64,000 nt of DNA, taken from positions 1-64,000 of the forward strand of contig CAINNJ010000039.1 in the NCBI GenBank assembly GCA_903851195.1. The letters run 5' to 3'. Position numbers and translations under genes: made by a program. Of this stretch, positions 53,634-62,261 are shown in pieces; position 1 is the first letter of the stretch, and the number at the start of each line of letters is the position of its first letter. The notes under the pieces are model-generated. The model was not told where the DNA came from and ran no database searches. It saw only the letters and a list, made by a program, of their open reading frames with translations. The stretch comes from an uncultured Acidobacteriia bacterium. GTDB taxonomy: Bacteria; Acidobacteriota; Terriglobia; Bryobacterales; Bryobacteraceae.

Positions 53634-54808
53634 GCCCGTAATTCCTGCAATTCCGGAGATTTCATTCGCAGCCAGCAGAATATCGCCACCAGATTCATGC
53701 ACGCCGTCATCTCGAAATACGCCGCCGCACTACCGGTCAGACCGAACAGAAACGGGAACGCGTTCGCGCTCACGAACGATCCGAAGTTTCCCATCATGTT
53801 CATGGCGCCCGAGACGCTGCCCGCATCGGCCCCGGCGATATCGGCGCAGAAGACCCAGCCCGGACTCACCGTCATGTCCGCGCCGAAGGCGGCGAGGGAA
53901 AACCAGACGATTGCGGCTTCGGCGGATCCGGCGCGCGTCAGCGCCAGCAGCGCCGAGGCGGAAAGGCCAAAGCCGAGGATGGCCGGCAGGCGGCGCGACC
54001 ACGCGCGAAGGCGGGAGCGGTAGAGAGAATCCACCATCCAGCCGGCCAGCCACTGCGCCGCGGCCGCCGTTAGCAAGGGCGCCATTACATAAGCCGCCGC
54101 TCGCGAATCGCTCAGCGAATACTGCTTCTTCATGTAGGGCAGCATCCACGATAAGACCAGGAACGTGGTGAAGTTCGTGGCGAAGTACTGGGCCATGGCG
54201 AGACCGACGCCCCGGTGTCGCCATGTGCCCGCCGGAGCGGATGCGGAGTCCGCGCCGGGGCGATCCCGGAACCAAAAGAACCACAACAACGCCCAAACGG
54301 CTCCGACGACCCCCAGCATCAGGAAAGACAGCCGCCACGACCAGCGTCCGAGCATCCACGTGATCAGCGGAAAAGAGATCGCGGCTCCGAGTCGCGAACC
54401 GGAGAACAGCACCCCGTTCGCGCGCCCCCGCTGCACCGGCGGCAACCAGTTCACAATCGCCCGCGCGCTGCCCGGGAACGCGCCCGCCTCGGCCACGCCG
54501 AAGAAGAACCGGATCGCGACCAGAGAGGCGAAATTCCACGCGAGACCGGTCAGCGCGGTTAGACCGCTCCACACGCAAACCACGGCCGTGAGGGCGATTC
54601 GCGGGCCCGCCTTATCCGCCAGCCAGCCTGCGGGAATCTGCGCCACCGCGTAACCCAGCGCAAAGGCGCTGAATATGAAGCCCATGGCGCTGTCGGAAAG
54701 CGAAAGCCCGGCCGCGATGGGCTCCTTCGCCGCGGAGATGCAGACGCGGTCGATGTAGGTGATCATCGACAGCAGGAACAGCAGCAGAACGACGCCGTAG
54801 CGGTTCAC
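53630..54808 (-). CDS. MFS transporter, anion:cation symporter type
   Basis: 392 residues from the GTG at 54808 (GTGA overlap with the preceding stop); the frame is open further upstream but there it overlaps another gene. Twelve transmembrane helices are expected; family signatures are LLLFLLSMITYIDRVCISAA, LGYAVAQIPAGWLADKAGPR and AEAGAFPGSARAIVNWLP, typical of hexuronate/galactarate transporter-like (ExuT/GudP) members. It probably imports the organic acid or sugar acid handled by the operon enzymes. Confidence 0.85.
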   Translation of the reverse strand: MNRYGVVLLLFLLSMITYIDRVCISAAKEPIAAGLSLSDSAMGFIFSAFALGYAVAQIPAGWLADKAGPRIALTAVVCVWSGLTALTGLAWNFASLVAIRFFFGVAEAGAFPGSARAIVNWLPPVQRGRANGVLFSGSRLGAAISFPLITWMLGRWSWRLSFLMLGVVGAVWALLWFFWFRDRPGADSASAPAGTWRHRGVGLAMAQYFATNFTTFLVLSWMLPYMKKQYSLSDSRAAAYVMAPLLTAAAAQWLAGWMVDSLYRSRLRAWSRRLPAILGFGLSASALLALTRAGSAEAAIVWFSLAAFGADMTVSPGWVFCADIAGADAGSVSGAMNMMGNFGSFVSANAFPFLFGLTGSAAAYFEMTACMNLVAIFCWLRMKSPELQELRA

Positions 54809-55563
54809 GCCCGCACACCACCGAGGAAGACCCGGTTCGCGGTGCCATCGAGGATCCAGCGCTTCTGCTCGTCCGGCGCCTGCAGGCCGAGAATCTTCCC
54901 GATTTCGGTTTCCACGCTTTCCGGCAGGTCGGAGCCGATCATCAGCCGGTCCGGCGTCACGTGCGCCATTACTTCGAGAACATGGTGAGGCATCAGGCTG
55001 GAAAGCTCCAGGACGATATTCGGGCAGAAGGTAGCGGCCAGAATCGCGTCGTGAACGAAGATTCCGCCTCCGCAGTGGGCGGCCACGATGGTCAGCTCCG
55101 GATACCGCCGCGCCGGCATCATCAGCAATGACGGCAAGGAGAAAGGCAGCCCGGAACCGGTATGGCAGACAACCGCCATGCCGTTCTCCAGCGCGGCTTC
55201 GAAGAAGAAATTGGACCGGTCGGAAAACGGGTTCAGTCCGTGATACTGCGGCTGCAGCTTCAGGGCACAAAAGCCGTAAACCTCGCGGCAGCGGCGCACC
55301 TCATCGCGGAACTCCGCCTCCGGAATAGAGGTGTCGATGCAGGCGCAGCCACTCAGCCGGTCCGGATGAGCCCGCATGGCTTCACCGATCAACTCATGCG
55401 TCGCGCGATTGCTCTCCACCACCGGAAATGGAATCACCAGAGAACGGTCGATCCCCAGCCGGTCCATATCGCGCAGCAGTTCATCGGCGCTGTAGCGGCG
55501 GCCACTGTGCCGCGCCTCGCCGATATGCGTGTGGGTATCGAAAATCCGGAAACCCTGCTTCAT
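54805..55563 (-). CDS. Amidohydrolase-family metal-dependent hydrolase
   Basis: 252 residues. TIM barrel with FDTHTHIGEA (the HxH metal motif) at residues 8-17, a histidine in AVVCHTGSGLP, another in IVAAHCGGG and the aspartate in LMIGSDLPESVE. This is the amidohydrolase_2 type that includes decarboxylases and lactonases such as those acting on sugar acid or aromatic lactones. ATGA and GTGA overlaps to both neighbours. A lactonase step would fit an operon with a dehydrogenase and an acid transporter, but the substrate is unknown. Confidence 0.83.
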   Translation of the reverse strand: MKQGFRIFDTHTHIGEARHSGRRYSADELLRDMDRLGIDRSLVIPFPVVESNRATHELIGEAMRAHPDRLSGCACIDTSIPEAEFRDEVRRCREVYGFCALKLQPQYHGLNPFSDRSNFFFEAALENGMAVVCHTGSGLPFSLPSLLMMPARRYPELTIVAAHCGGGIFVHDAILAATFCPNIVLELSSLMPHHVLEVMAHVTPDRLMIGSDLPESVETEIGKILGLQAPDEQKRWILDGTANRVFLGGVRA

Positions 55564-56717
55564 TTTTCCGGTAAAGCGGCCAGAACGGCCGCGCCCATTT
55601 CGCCGGTGGAAAGGCTGCCGCCCAAGTCGCGGGTTCGGGCGCGAGGGTCGGCGAAGACGGTGCGCACGGCCGTCTGGATCATCGCCGCGCCGTGCCGGGA
55701 CGCCGGTGTATTCAGCCAGTCCAGCATCATGGCGGCGGAAAGAATCGTGGCGACGGGATTCGCGATTCCCTGGCCCGCAATATCCGGCGCGGAACCGTGC
55801 GACGGCTGAAATACCGCATATTTGTCGCCGATATCCGCGGAAGGCGCCATGCCCATGCCGCCCACCAGCGCCGCGCCCAGGTCGGAGAGGATGTCGCCGA
55901 ACATGTTCTCGGTAACCATCACATCGAACATTTCGGGGCGTTGCACCAGGTACAGAGCGGCGGCATCCACGTAAACATGGTCGGTCTGCGCCTGCGGGAA
56001 CTCACGGGCCACTTCGTCGAAGATCTGGCGGAAGAAGGCCATGGACGGCAGCACGTTTGCTTTATCGATCAGGGTGACTTTATTCCTGCGGCCCGCGGCG
56101 ATCCGGAATGCCGCGCGAATCACCCGTTCCGCGCCGGCGCGCGTGATCAGCATGGTGTCGGTTGTGCGTTCGGCCGCTGGATCGCGCGGCGTCTTGCGGG
56201 TGGAGAACAGCCCTTCGGTGCTTTCCCGCAGCAGCACAAAATCGATATCGCCGGCCTGCCTGCCCTTCAGCGGCGAGTCGTCCGGATGAAAAAGGTAAAT
56301 GGGCCGCACGCCACTGTACAAATCCAGGCGCTCCCGCAGATCCAGTTGTGGGGCCATTTCGGTGCCATCCGGCCAGCGCACGCCGGGCAGGCCCATGGCG
56401 CCCAAAAGGATCGCGTCGAACTCCGGCATGCGTTCGAAGACCCGTTCCGGAAGCGGATCGCCGCTTCTGAGGAACTCGCGCACAACGGACTCGCTTCCGG
56501 CGGCCAAATCCGCCGAGTTTCTCTCTCGTTTGGTGCCGCCGAAAGCGGCCTGTGCGCTTTTCAGATACTCGCCCGCGCCGATGGAAAACTCTTCCATTTC
56601 GAAGTGCAGATCGTCCGTTCTCCGCGCCACTTCCTGGAGCACGCGAACGGCCTCCGCGGTCACGTCCGGACCGATTCCGTCGCCCGGCAAAAGCGCAATG
56701 CGAAAGGTCGTCTTCAC
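55560..56717 (-). CDS. Isocitrate/isopropylmalate dehydrogenase-family enzyme
   Basis: 385 residues. Shows the beta-decarboxylating dehydrogenase pattern: IALLPGDGIGPDVTAEAVRV, LLRESTEGLFSTR in the substrate loop, the catalytic lysine in VTLIDKANVLPS, and MFDVMVTENMFGDILSDLGA with the metal-binding aspartates, then FQPSHGSAPDIAG. The loop residues differ from LeuB and Icd, so it may be a tartrate- or homoisocitrate-like dehydrogenase acting on a 2-hydroxy acid. Not likely the housekeeping LeuB, given its catabolic operon. Four-base overlaps on both sides. Confidence 0.87.
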   Translation of the reverse strand: MKTTFRIALLPGDGIGPDVTAEAVRVLQEVARRTDDLHFEMEEFSIGAGEYLKSAQAAFGGTKRERNSADLAAGSESVVREFLRSGDPLPERVFERMPEFDAILLGAMGLPGVRWPDGTEMAPQLDLRERLDLYSGVRPIYLFHPDDSPLKGRQAGDIDFVLLRESTEGLFSTRKTPRDPAAERTTDTMLITRAGAERVIRAAFRIAAGRRNKVTLIDKANVLPSMAFFRQIFDEVAREFPQAQTDHVYVDAAALYLVQRPEMFDVMVTENMFGDILSDLGAALVGGMGMAPSADIGDKYAVFQPSHGSAPDIAGQGIANPVATILSAAMMLDWLNTPASRHGAAMIQTAVRTVFADPRARTRDLGGSLSTGEMGAAVLAALPEK

Positions 56718-57793
56718 GCGCCGGTTACCTCTTTGAGCTTGCCGAAGAACTGCTTTTTCAGCTCGGTATTAATGCCCCAGTTGACCGGCGGGCACTGGTA
56801 GCCGTCCGCGTAGTTGCTCTTGCCCGGGTCGAAGTAGCCCCAGGAGGTGTAGAGCCCGAGCGCGGCCAGCATGTGGTTATCCGGCTCATTGAAACGGAAA
56901 TGATCGTCTTCATTGATCACCACGGGCATCGGCCGGTATCCCTCGGCGCCGCGGGAGGTCTGAATCATTTTCCGGATCCGGTCGGGATCATCCGCGCCGT
57001 TGCCGTGCAACAGCAGGAAATCGGAAGCCTTCACAACGTTCGACGTCGCCGGAGTCCCCCCGCCGTAACTCGTGCCGACCAGCAGGCGCCGGCCTTTCCG
57101 CTTCACATCCTTCGCCATGCCGATCAGTTCATGCACGCGCTCCGGCTTCAGGATCTCGTGGTCGTAGGCTTTTACGTTGGTCTCGTTATCCACTTCGAGC
57201 AGCACGTTCCGGTAATCGCGATCCAGCAGCCATTCCGCCGTGTTGATCACGGCGCGCTTCACGGCAGCCTCGTCTTTGACCCTCTGGTCCTGGCCGAAAT
57301 AGAAACAGCCGACGATGGCGACCATGCCCAGTTCATCGGCGCGGTCGAGAATCCCCGCCAGCCGCTTCATCCACGCGGGCCGCAGGTTGCCGTTGGGATC
57401 GATGCCGGAGGTTTCCCAGGGCTGCGCTTTCGAGTAACCCTCGGGACTGCCGCCCTGCAGGTTGACGGTGAATCCCAACAGGCCATGGCGGCGCCACTCC
57501 GGCATGGCGGCGATGAATTCGCGTGTATTCCGATCCGGATCCCATTTCCCGGTGTCGGGATAAGCCCATCTCACGCGCGTTTCGGGATTGAGATCGTCGA
57601 AGATGCCCTGCACCACGCGGGAGTTCATCAGGAGTCCCTCGATCTTCATGCCCTGATAAACCCGGCCTGCATAGGTGGGCTTCCCGTTGATCAGGAACTG
57701 ATCGCCGCGAATGGACACTTCCGTTCTGCGGGTGGCGGCCCGTACGAGGGCCGGCGCCGCGGCAAGGTGGAGTAACGACCGCCTGGAAATCAT
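56714..57793 (-). CDS. Exported TIM-barrel glycoside hydrolase-like protein
   Basis: 359 residues with a twin-arginine signal (MISRRSLLHLAAAPALVRA). The body resembles GH5/cellulase-like barrels: FLINGKPTYAGRVYQGMK, RHGLLGFTVNLQGGSPEG, NVLLEVDNETNV (candidate acid/base glutamate after asparagine), and VVINEDDHFRFNEPDN (candidate nucleophile). Family cannot be fixed. First gene of the operon whose products look suited to degrade a sugar-acid compound; three 13-bp repeats lie 26 bases before its start. ATGA overlap with the dehydrogenase gene. Confidence 0.75.
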   Translation of the reverse strand: MISRRSLLHLAAAPALVRAATRRTEVSIRGDQFLINGKPTYAGRVYQGMKIEGLLMNSRVVQGIFDDLNPETRVRWAYPDTGKWDPDRNTREFIAAMPEWRRHGLLGFTVNLQGGSPEGYSKAQPWETSGIDPNGNLRPAWMKRLAGILDRADELGMVAIVGCFYFGQDQRVKDEAAVKRAVINTAEWLLDRDYRNVLLEVDNETNVKAYDHEILKPERVHELIGMAKDVKRKGRRLLVGTSYGGGTPATSNVVKASDFLLLHGNGADDPDRIRKMIQTSRGAEGYRPMPVVINEDDHFRFNEPDNHMLAALGLYTSWGYFDPGKSNYADGYQCPPVNWGINTELKKQFFGKLKEVTGA

Positions 57794-57818
57794 CTGGATG
57801 GAACCTCAGCGTACAATT

Positions 57819-57857
57819 CAATCACACCGGTCAATCACACCGGTCAATCACACCGGC
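57819..57857. repeat. Three perfect 13-bp tandem repeats upstream of the catabolic operon
   Basis: TCAATCACACCGG repeated without change at 57819-57831, 57832-57844 and 57845-57857; each joint includes ACCGGT-like dyads. Reading toward the operon the unit is CCGGTGTGATTGA, and each contains a TTGACC/TTGAAT that could serve as a -35 box. It lies 26 to 64 bases before the operon start. Probably an iterated operator. Confidence 0.75.
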
Positions 57858-57878
57858 TCCGAGGCCGAACCGCTCCAT

Positions 57879-58418
57879 TCACCCGGCCCCGTGCTCGGGA
57901 TGCTCGCACTTCGGCGCGGACGGCAGATGCCGGTTGCCCTCATAACCCATCTCTTCCTGAATGCCGATCTCCGACGTGTAATAACCATCCACGGTCATCC
58001 GCTTCAGGTCCACAAAGAAGCGCCCGAGTTCCGTCTTCGGATTGTCTTCCTCGGCAGCCGCTTTCTCCAGCACGGCCTCCAGTGACAGCGAGCCCGACGC
58101 GTCGCCAAACGCCGCAAGTCCGGCCCGCCACGCTGTCTTCGTCCGCTCGGAACCCGTGGAGAGCATTCGGTCCGCGAAGGCCGGCACGCGGGCGGCCAGC
58201 GCGCCGCGCGAGTGTTCGTCCGCGGGGATGATCAGCTCCATCAGACGCCCCGCGAGTTCCTGTTCCCGCGGCGTGAAGAAAGCGAAGCTGTAGTTCTCGA
58301 ACGTGCTGACCTCGCCCGTGCCGGAGCACACGGTGGAGGCCGCCGCGCGCAGCAGTTTGGTGGACGATACCGCGCCCGCCGACAACACTTTCAACACCGT
58401 CCGGCGTGGCGTCTCCAT
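57879..58418 (-). CDS. Gluconate 2-dehydrogenase subunit 3-family protein
   Basis: 179 residues with a twin-arginine signal (METPRRTVLKVLSAGAVS). The middle part FFTPREQELAGRLMELIIPAD and the later TVDGYYTSEIGIQEEMGYEG are typical of the small subunit that accompanies GMC-type membrane dehydrogenases. Its ATG overlaps the last base of the preceding stop (TAATG). The Tat signal likely carries the cofactor-loaded large subunit, which has none, across the membrane as a complex. Confidence 0.87.
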   Translation of the reverse strand: METPRRTVLKVLSAGAVSSTKLLRAAASTVCSGTGEVSTFENYSFAFFTPREQELAGRLMELIIPADEHSRGALAARVPAFADRMLSTGSERTKTAWRAGLAAFGDASGSLSLEAVLEKAAAEEDNPKTELGRFFVDLKRMTVDGYYTSEIGIQEEMGYEGNRHLPSAPKCEHPEHGAG

Positions 58419-60025
58419 TACAGTTCCCTCCTGCGGCGCTTTTCTTTGATGTAGTCCGCCGCCCGCAACGAAAGCGCCATGATGGTGAGCGTCGGATTCT
58501 TTTCGGAAGAAGTCGGAAACGTGCTGCCGTCCGTCACGAAGAGGTTTTTGACATCGTGCGACTGGCAGAACGAGTTGAGCACGGAGGTCTTCCGGTCGGT
58601 CCCCATGCGCACGGTGCCGTTCTCATGGCTCGCGAAACCGGACGGCTCCGCGGCGGGCGTTTCCGTCACATCGCCTTTCAGTCGCTCTGTCATTTCCAGC
58701 GCGGAGGTGCGCATCGCGCGGTAAATCTCCTTGTCCTCGTCATGAAATCGGAACTGCACAACCGGGATGGGAATGCCGTGCGCGTCGGTCGTCTTCGGAT
58801 CCACCGTAACCCGGTTCTCGGCGTGAGACGTCACCTTACAAAAGCCGCCCAGCATCAGCAGGCCGGGCTGCATCTCGCGGACGCGTTGCTTAAACGCCGA
58901 ACCATAGCCGCGCACCAGACGCGCCTGTTGCGGGAACATGTAACCCGAATAGTTGACCTGAAAATCGTAAGTCCCGCGATAAGACTTGGTATCCCAGCGT
59001 GGAATCAGACACTGGTCGAGCGCGCCGTCCTGATTCGAGCCCGCCTTGCCCTGCAGTTCTTTCAGATACAGGAACGTGGAACCTGCCGAGTGCCCGTGCA
59101 GATACCGGCCCACCGCGCCGCTGGAGTTCGCGAGGCCATCCGGGAAGCTGGTCGATTTCGAATTGAGCAACAGCCGGGCGGATTCGATGGTCGCGCAGCA
59201 AACCACCACCAGGCGCGCGCGAATCTCCTCTTCCTTGCCGGTCGTGCGATCCACGATGGAAACGCCCCGTGCCAGACCGGCCGTATCGAGCAGGATCTCC
59301 CGCGCCAGCGCATTTTGCCGCAGCGTCAGGTTACCCGTGCGCCGCGCTTTGGGCAGCATGCTGCCCGGCGTCGAACAGATGGCGGAGACATCGCACCCGT
59401 CCATGCAGTGTCCGCAGTAATGACAGGCCGGGCGATTGTCATAGTCGCGCGTGAGCAGGGCTTTCCGGACGGAGATGACCTTCGCGCCCATGCCCCGGAC
59501 ATCGCGCCGCAGGATTTGCTCACTGCAGCGCAGGGGAAGCGGCGGCAGATAGTGACGACCGGCGGGCAGCGTCTCAATACCGTCGTCGTTGCCACAGACG
59601 CCGATCATCTTTTCAATGCGGTCGTAGTAAGGCGCGATCTCTTCATAGGAAAGCGGCCAGTCCACGTCGATGCCGTTGACCGTGTGCTCGCGAAAGTCCG
59701 AGGGCGAATACCGAAGCACCACCGCATTCCAGTGCACGGTGCGGCCACCCAAAACGCGGATCCGGTCGACGCTCACGCGGTCGGAACGCTCATACCGGAT
59801 CGACTGGCTGACATCACCCGGATAGAACAGTTCCTGCTTCTCATTGCGATACCCGCGGAACGGCATCTCGGAGGGCCAGCAGTGGGAGCGGAACCGGTGC
59901 GGCTTCACCTCCTCGCCCGCTTCGAGCAGCGCCACTTTCGCGCCGCCCTCGCAGAGTTCCTTCGCCATGATGCCGCCGGCGGCTCCCGAGCCGATCACAC
60001 AAACGTCATACAGAGGGGTGGGCAT
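58418..60025 (-). CDS. GMC oxidoreductase, large subunit of a sugar or gluconate dehydrogenase
   Basis: 535 residues. FAD-binding start YDVCVIGSGAAGGIMAKEL, then RIRVLGGRTVHWNAVVLR, a cysteine-rich CHYCGHCMDGCDVSAICS loop that resembles an iron-sulfur or structural cysteine motif, and the C-terminal GMC signature NLFVTDGSTFPTSSEKNPTL with catalytic SHENGTVRMG nearby. Close in type to glucoside 3-dehydrogenases and 2-ketogluconate dehydrogenases. Works with the subunit encoded directly downstream; a cytochrome subunit is not adjacent. Confidence 0.9.
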   Translation of the reverse strand: MPTPLYDVCVIGSGAAGGIMAKELCEGGAKVALLEAGEEVKPHRFRSHCWPSEMPFRGYRNEKQELFYPGDVSQSIRYERSDRVSVDRIRVLGGRTVHWNAVVLRYSPSDFREHTVNGIDVDWPLSYEEIAPYYDRIEKMIGVCGNDDGIETLPAGRHYLPPLPLRCSEQILRRDVRGMGAKVISVRKALLTRDYDNRPACHYCGHCMDGCDVSAICSTPGSMLPKARRTGNLTLRQNALAREILLDTAGLARGVSIVDRTTGKEEEIRARLVVVCCATIESARLLLNSKSTSFPDGLANSSGAVGRYLHGHSAGSTFLYLKELQGKAGSNQDGALDQCLIPRWDTKSYRGTYDFQVNYSGYMFPQQARLVRGYGSAFKQRVREMQPGLLMLGGFCKVTSHAENRVTVDPKTTDAHGIPIPVVQFRFHDEDKEIYRAMRTSALEMTERLKGDVTETPAAEPSGFASHENGTVRMGTDRKTSVLNSFCQSHDVKNLFVTDGSTFPTSSEKNPTLTIMALSLRAADYIKEKRRRREL

Positions 60026-60106
60026 GACTACGAAGAGCTTACACCAGATCCCCGGGGGACTCCGCTGCCTGGGCTTCGGAATCCGGGTTCAGCCGGCAAT
60101 GACCGA

Positions 60107-60112
60107 TATAAT
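60107..60112 (+). promoter_or_regulatory. Candidate -10 box of the cupin gene
   Basis: Perfect TATAAT whose end is 8 bases before a GTG (60121) and 11 before the ATG (60124) of the cupin gene. No ribosome site in between, so a leaderless or nearly leaderless start is likely. Confidence 0.4.
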
Positions 60113-60123
60113 CGACAGTCGTG

Positions 60124-60774
60124 ATGACACTTCCCAGGCTCTTCCTTGCCCTCTGCGGCGGCGCGCTGTTCGCGGCCATCGCCGTCGAACCCGGCGCGCA
60201 GCTTTTTGAAAACGACCAGGTCAAGGTCTTTCGCGCCCTCGAAAAGGCGCACGTGAAGGGGAAGTTCCACGATCACAAGCCCAACCGCGTGATGATCTAT
60301 CTGCAGGGCGGACAGCAGCGCTTCGAATATCAGGACGGACGCAAGCCACTGCTGGCCGACTGGAAGGCCGGTCAGGTGGTCTGGAGCGTGCCGGAGGGCA
60401 TGCACTCCCCGGAAGTGACGGGGGACGATTCTTTCAACATCATCGAGATCGAACTGAAGAAGGCGGGCAGCGGAAAAGCGCTGCCCGCTTCGGATTTTCC
60501 AAAAAGTGCGAAGGTCGAATTTGATAACCAGCAGGTCCGCGTGATGCGCGTCAAGCTGGGCGCGCACGAAAACCTGAAGGTGCCGTCTCACGCGGACAAC
60601 CGCGTCGTTGTCTTCCTGACCGAACAGGACGTGCGGATCACCGGCGCGGATGGCAAAGCGAACTCCGTGCATCGTAAGGCCGGCGAGGCGGTTTGGGAAA
60701 CGCCCTCGGTCTACAAACAGGAAAACCTGGGCGACAAGCCGCTGGAGATGATCGTCGCCCAACTGAAGGATTAG
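60124..60774 (+). CDS. Exported two-domain cupin-like protein
   Basis: 216 residues; GTG at 60121 is an alternative start. Signal peptide to about residue 20 (LFLALCGGALFAAIA). Two cupin-like halves repeat the pattern LFENDQVKVFRALEKAHVKG and VEFDNQQVRVMRVKLGAHEN, each with a downstream histidine (KFHDHKP and VPSHADN) and a VWxxP strand (VVWSVPEGMHSPE, AVWETPSV). Some cupins are enzymes, others binders; metal ligands are incomplete in the second half. Function unknown. Followed by an aminotransferase gene after 83 bases. Confidence 0.75.
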   Translation: MTLPRLFLALCGGALFAAIAVEPGAQLFENDQVKVFRALEKAHVKGKFHDHKPNRVMIYLQGGQQRFEYQDGRKPLLADWKAGQVVWSVPEGMHSPEVTGDDSFNIIEIELKKAGSGKALPASDFPKSAKVEFDNQQVRVMRVKLGAHENLKVPSHADNRVVVFLTEQDVRITGADGKANSVHRKAGEAVWETPSVYKQENLGDKPLEMIVAQLKD

Positions 60775-60857
60775 GCAGAATTCATGTACCGTGTTCTGTT
60801 TCACGTCCGTCCATCGGACTTGCGACAACACGCCGACATCCGCAGCGAGCTTTTTGC

Positions 60858-62261
60858 ATGATCGTTCCCGAAGTAACTGTTCCGTTGACTCCGGCCGCCA
60901 GCGCCGATTATTCCAGCTATGTGAATCCGCAGTGGGTCCGGCTTCTCGATCTGCTGGAAATGAACGCCACCTACACCCGGTGCGAGGGCGTGGAGCTCTC
61001 CACCGCCGATGGCCGCACGATCCTCGATTTTCTTTCCGGTTATTGCGTCCACAACACCGGGCACAATCATCCCGCCATCGTCGCCCGTTTGCAGGAGGAA
61101 CTGCAGCGGCGCGGTCCCGCCATGCTGCAGAGCCACGTGCCGGAACATGCGGGCGATCTGGCCAGACGGCTGTGCGCGCTGGCCAACGGACCTGATCCCG
61201 CGGCGAAATCCGCCGACCGGCTCACCAAGGTCTTCTTCGCCTGCTCCGGCAGCGAAGGCGTGGAAAGCGCCATTAAATTCTCCCGCGCGGCAACCCGCCG
61301 CGACGGCCTTCTGTACGCTCACGGAGCCTTCCACGGTCTCACCTGCGGGGCTTTGTCCCTCATGGGCGATGGCTTCTGGCGGGAGAAGTTCGGCCCCCTG
61401 CTGGAAAACACCGCGCCGGTAACCTTTGGCGACGCGCGCGCCCTTGAGGCGGCGCTGGCCACCAAAAAATATGCCGCGTTCGTGGTGGAGGCTTTTCAAT
61501 CGGAAAGCGGCATCCATCCGGCTCCCGACGGCTATCTGAAAGAAGCCCGGCAACTTTGTTCAAAGTACGGCACACTCCTCGTGATGGACGAAGTGCAGAC
61601 CGGCATGTTCCGCACTGGCCGCTTCCTCGCCGCGCACCACTCCGAAGGCGCCGATCCGGACATGGTGGTGCTGGCCAAAGCGCTGAGCGGCGGGCTGGTT
61701 CCCTGCAGCGCGCTGCTGATGACGGACGATGTCTACAAAGCCGTCTACAGCTCGCTGAAGCGATCCATTATTCACACCAGCACGTTCAGCGAGAACTCCC
61801 TGTCCATGTGCGCCGGGCTTGCCACGCTGGACGTTCTGGAATCCGAAAACCTGGGCCAGCGCGCGTTGGCTTCCGGCGAGTATCTGCGGGGCAGGCTGCG
61901 CGAACAACTGGCCGGATTCGAAATGGTTCACGACGTTCGCGGACTCGGCTTGTTATCCGGCATCGAGTTCCGCGCCCCGCGTTCCGCGAAACTCCGCGTG
62001 GCGTTTGAAGCCTTCCGGCATATTCACGAGAGCATGTTCGGACAGGTGATTGTGATGCGGCTGTTTCGCGATCAGGGCATTCTGACGCAGATCTGCGGCA
62101 ATAACTTCATGGTCCTGAAAGTCGCGCCGCCCCTGGTGGCGAGCGAAGAGCATCTGGATCGCTTCGTCGCCGCCATTCGCGCGGTCACCGAAGAGATGCA
62201 CACGTCCAGCTCCTTCTGGACCGAACCCCTCGGTCTGGCACGGCGGGTCCTCAATATATGA
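60858..62261 (+). CDS. Class III PLP aminotransferase
   Basis: 467 residues from the ATG at 60858. Fold type I signatures: VFFACSGSEGVESAIKF, HGAFHGLTCGALS, VMDEVQTGMFRTGRF with D244 binding the PLP ring nitrogen, and VVLAKALSGGLVPCSA with K274 forming the Schiff base. Similar to ornithine/acetylornithine-type and HpnO-like hopanoid aminotransferases; the acceptor cannot be told. Its stop overlaps the next gene (ATGA), so it works with an FAD oxidoreductase and a YceI-like protein. Confidence 0.87.
   Translation: MIVPEVTVPLTPAASADYSSYVNPQWVRLLDLLEMNATYTRCEGVELSTADGRTILDFLSGYCVHNTGHNHPAIVARLQEELQRRGPAMLQSHVPEHAGDLARRLCALANGPDPAAKSADRLTKVFFACSGSEGVESAIKFSRAATRRDGLLYAHGAFHGLTCGALSLMGDGFWREKFGPLLENTAPVTFGDARALEAALATKKYAAFVVEAFQSESGIHPAPDGYLKEARQLCSKYGTLLVMDEVQTGMFRTGRFLAAHHSEGADPDMVVLAKALSGGLVPCSALLMTDDVYKAVYSSLKRSIIHTSTFSENSLSMCAGLATLDVLESENLGQRALASGEYLRGRLREQLAGFEMVHDVRGLGLLSGIEFRAPRSAKLRVAFEAFRHIHESMFGQVIVMRLFRDQGILTQICGNNFMVLKVAPPLVASEEHLDRFVAAIRAVTEEMHTSSSFWTEPLGLARRVLNI

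Noticed and set aside
58406-60124. A 572-codon frame antisense to the GMC oxidoreductase
   Set aside because: Same GC-driven shadow effect; the minus-strand protein has clear FAD and GMC motifs.
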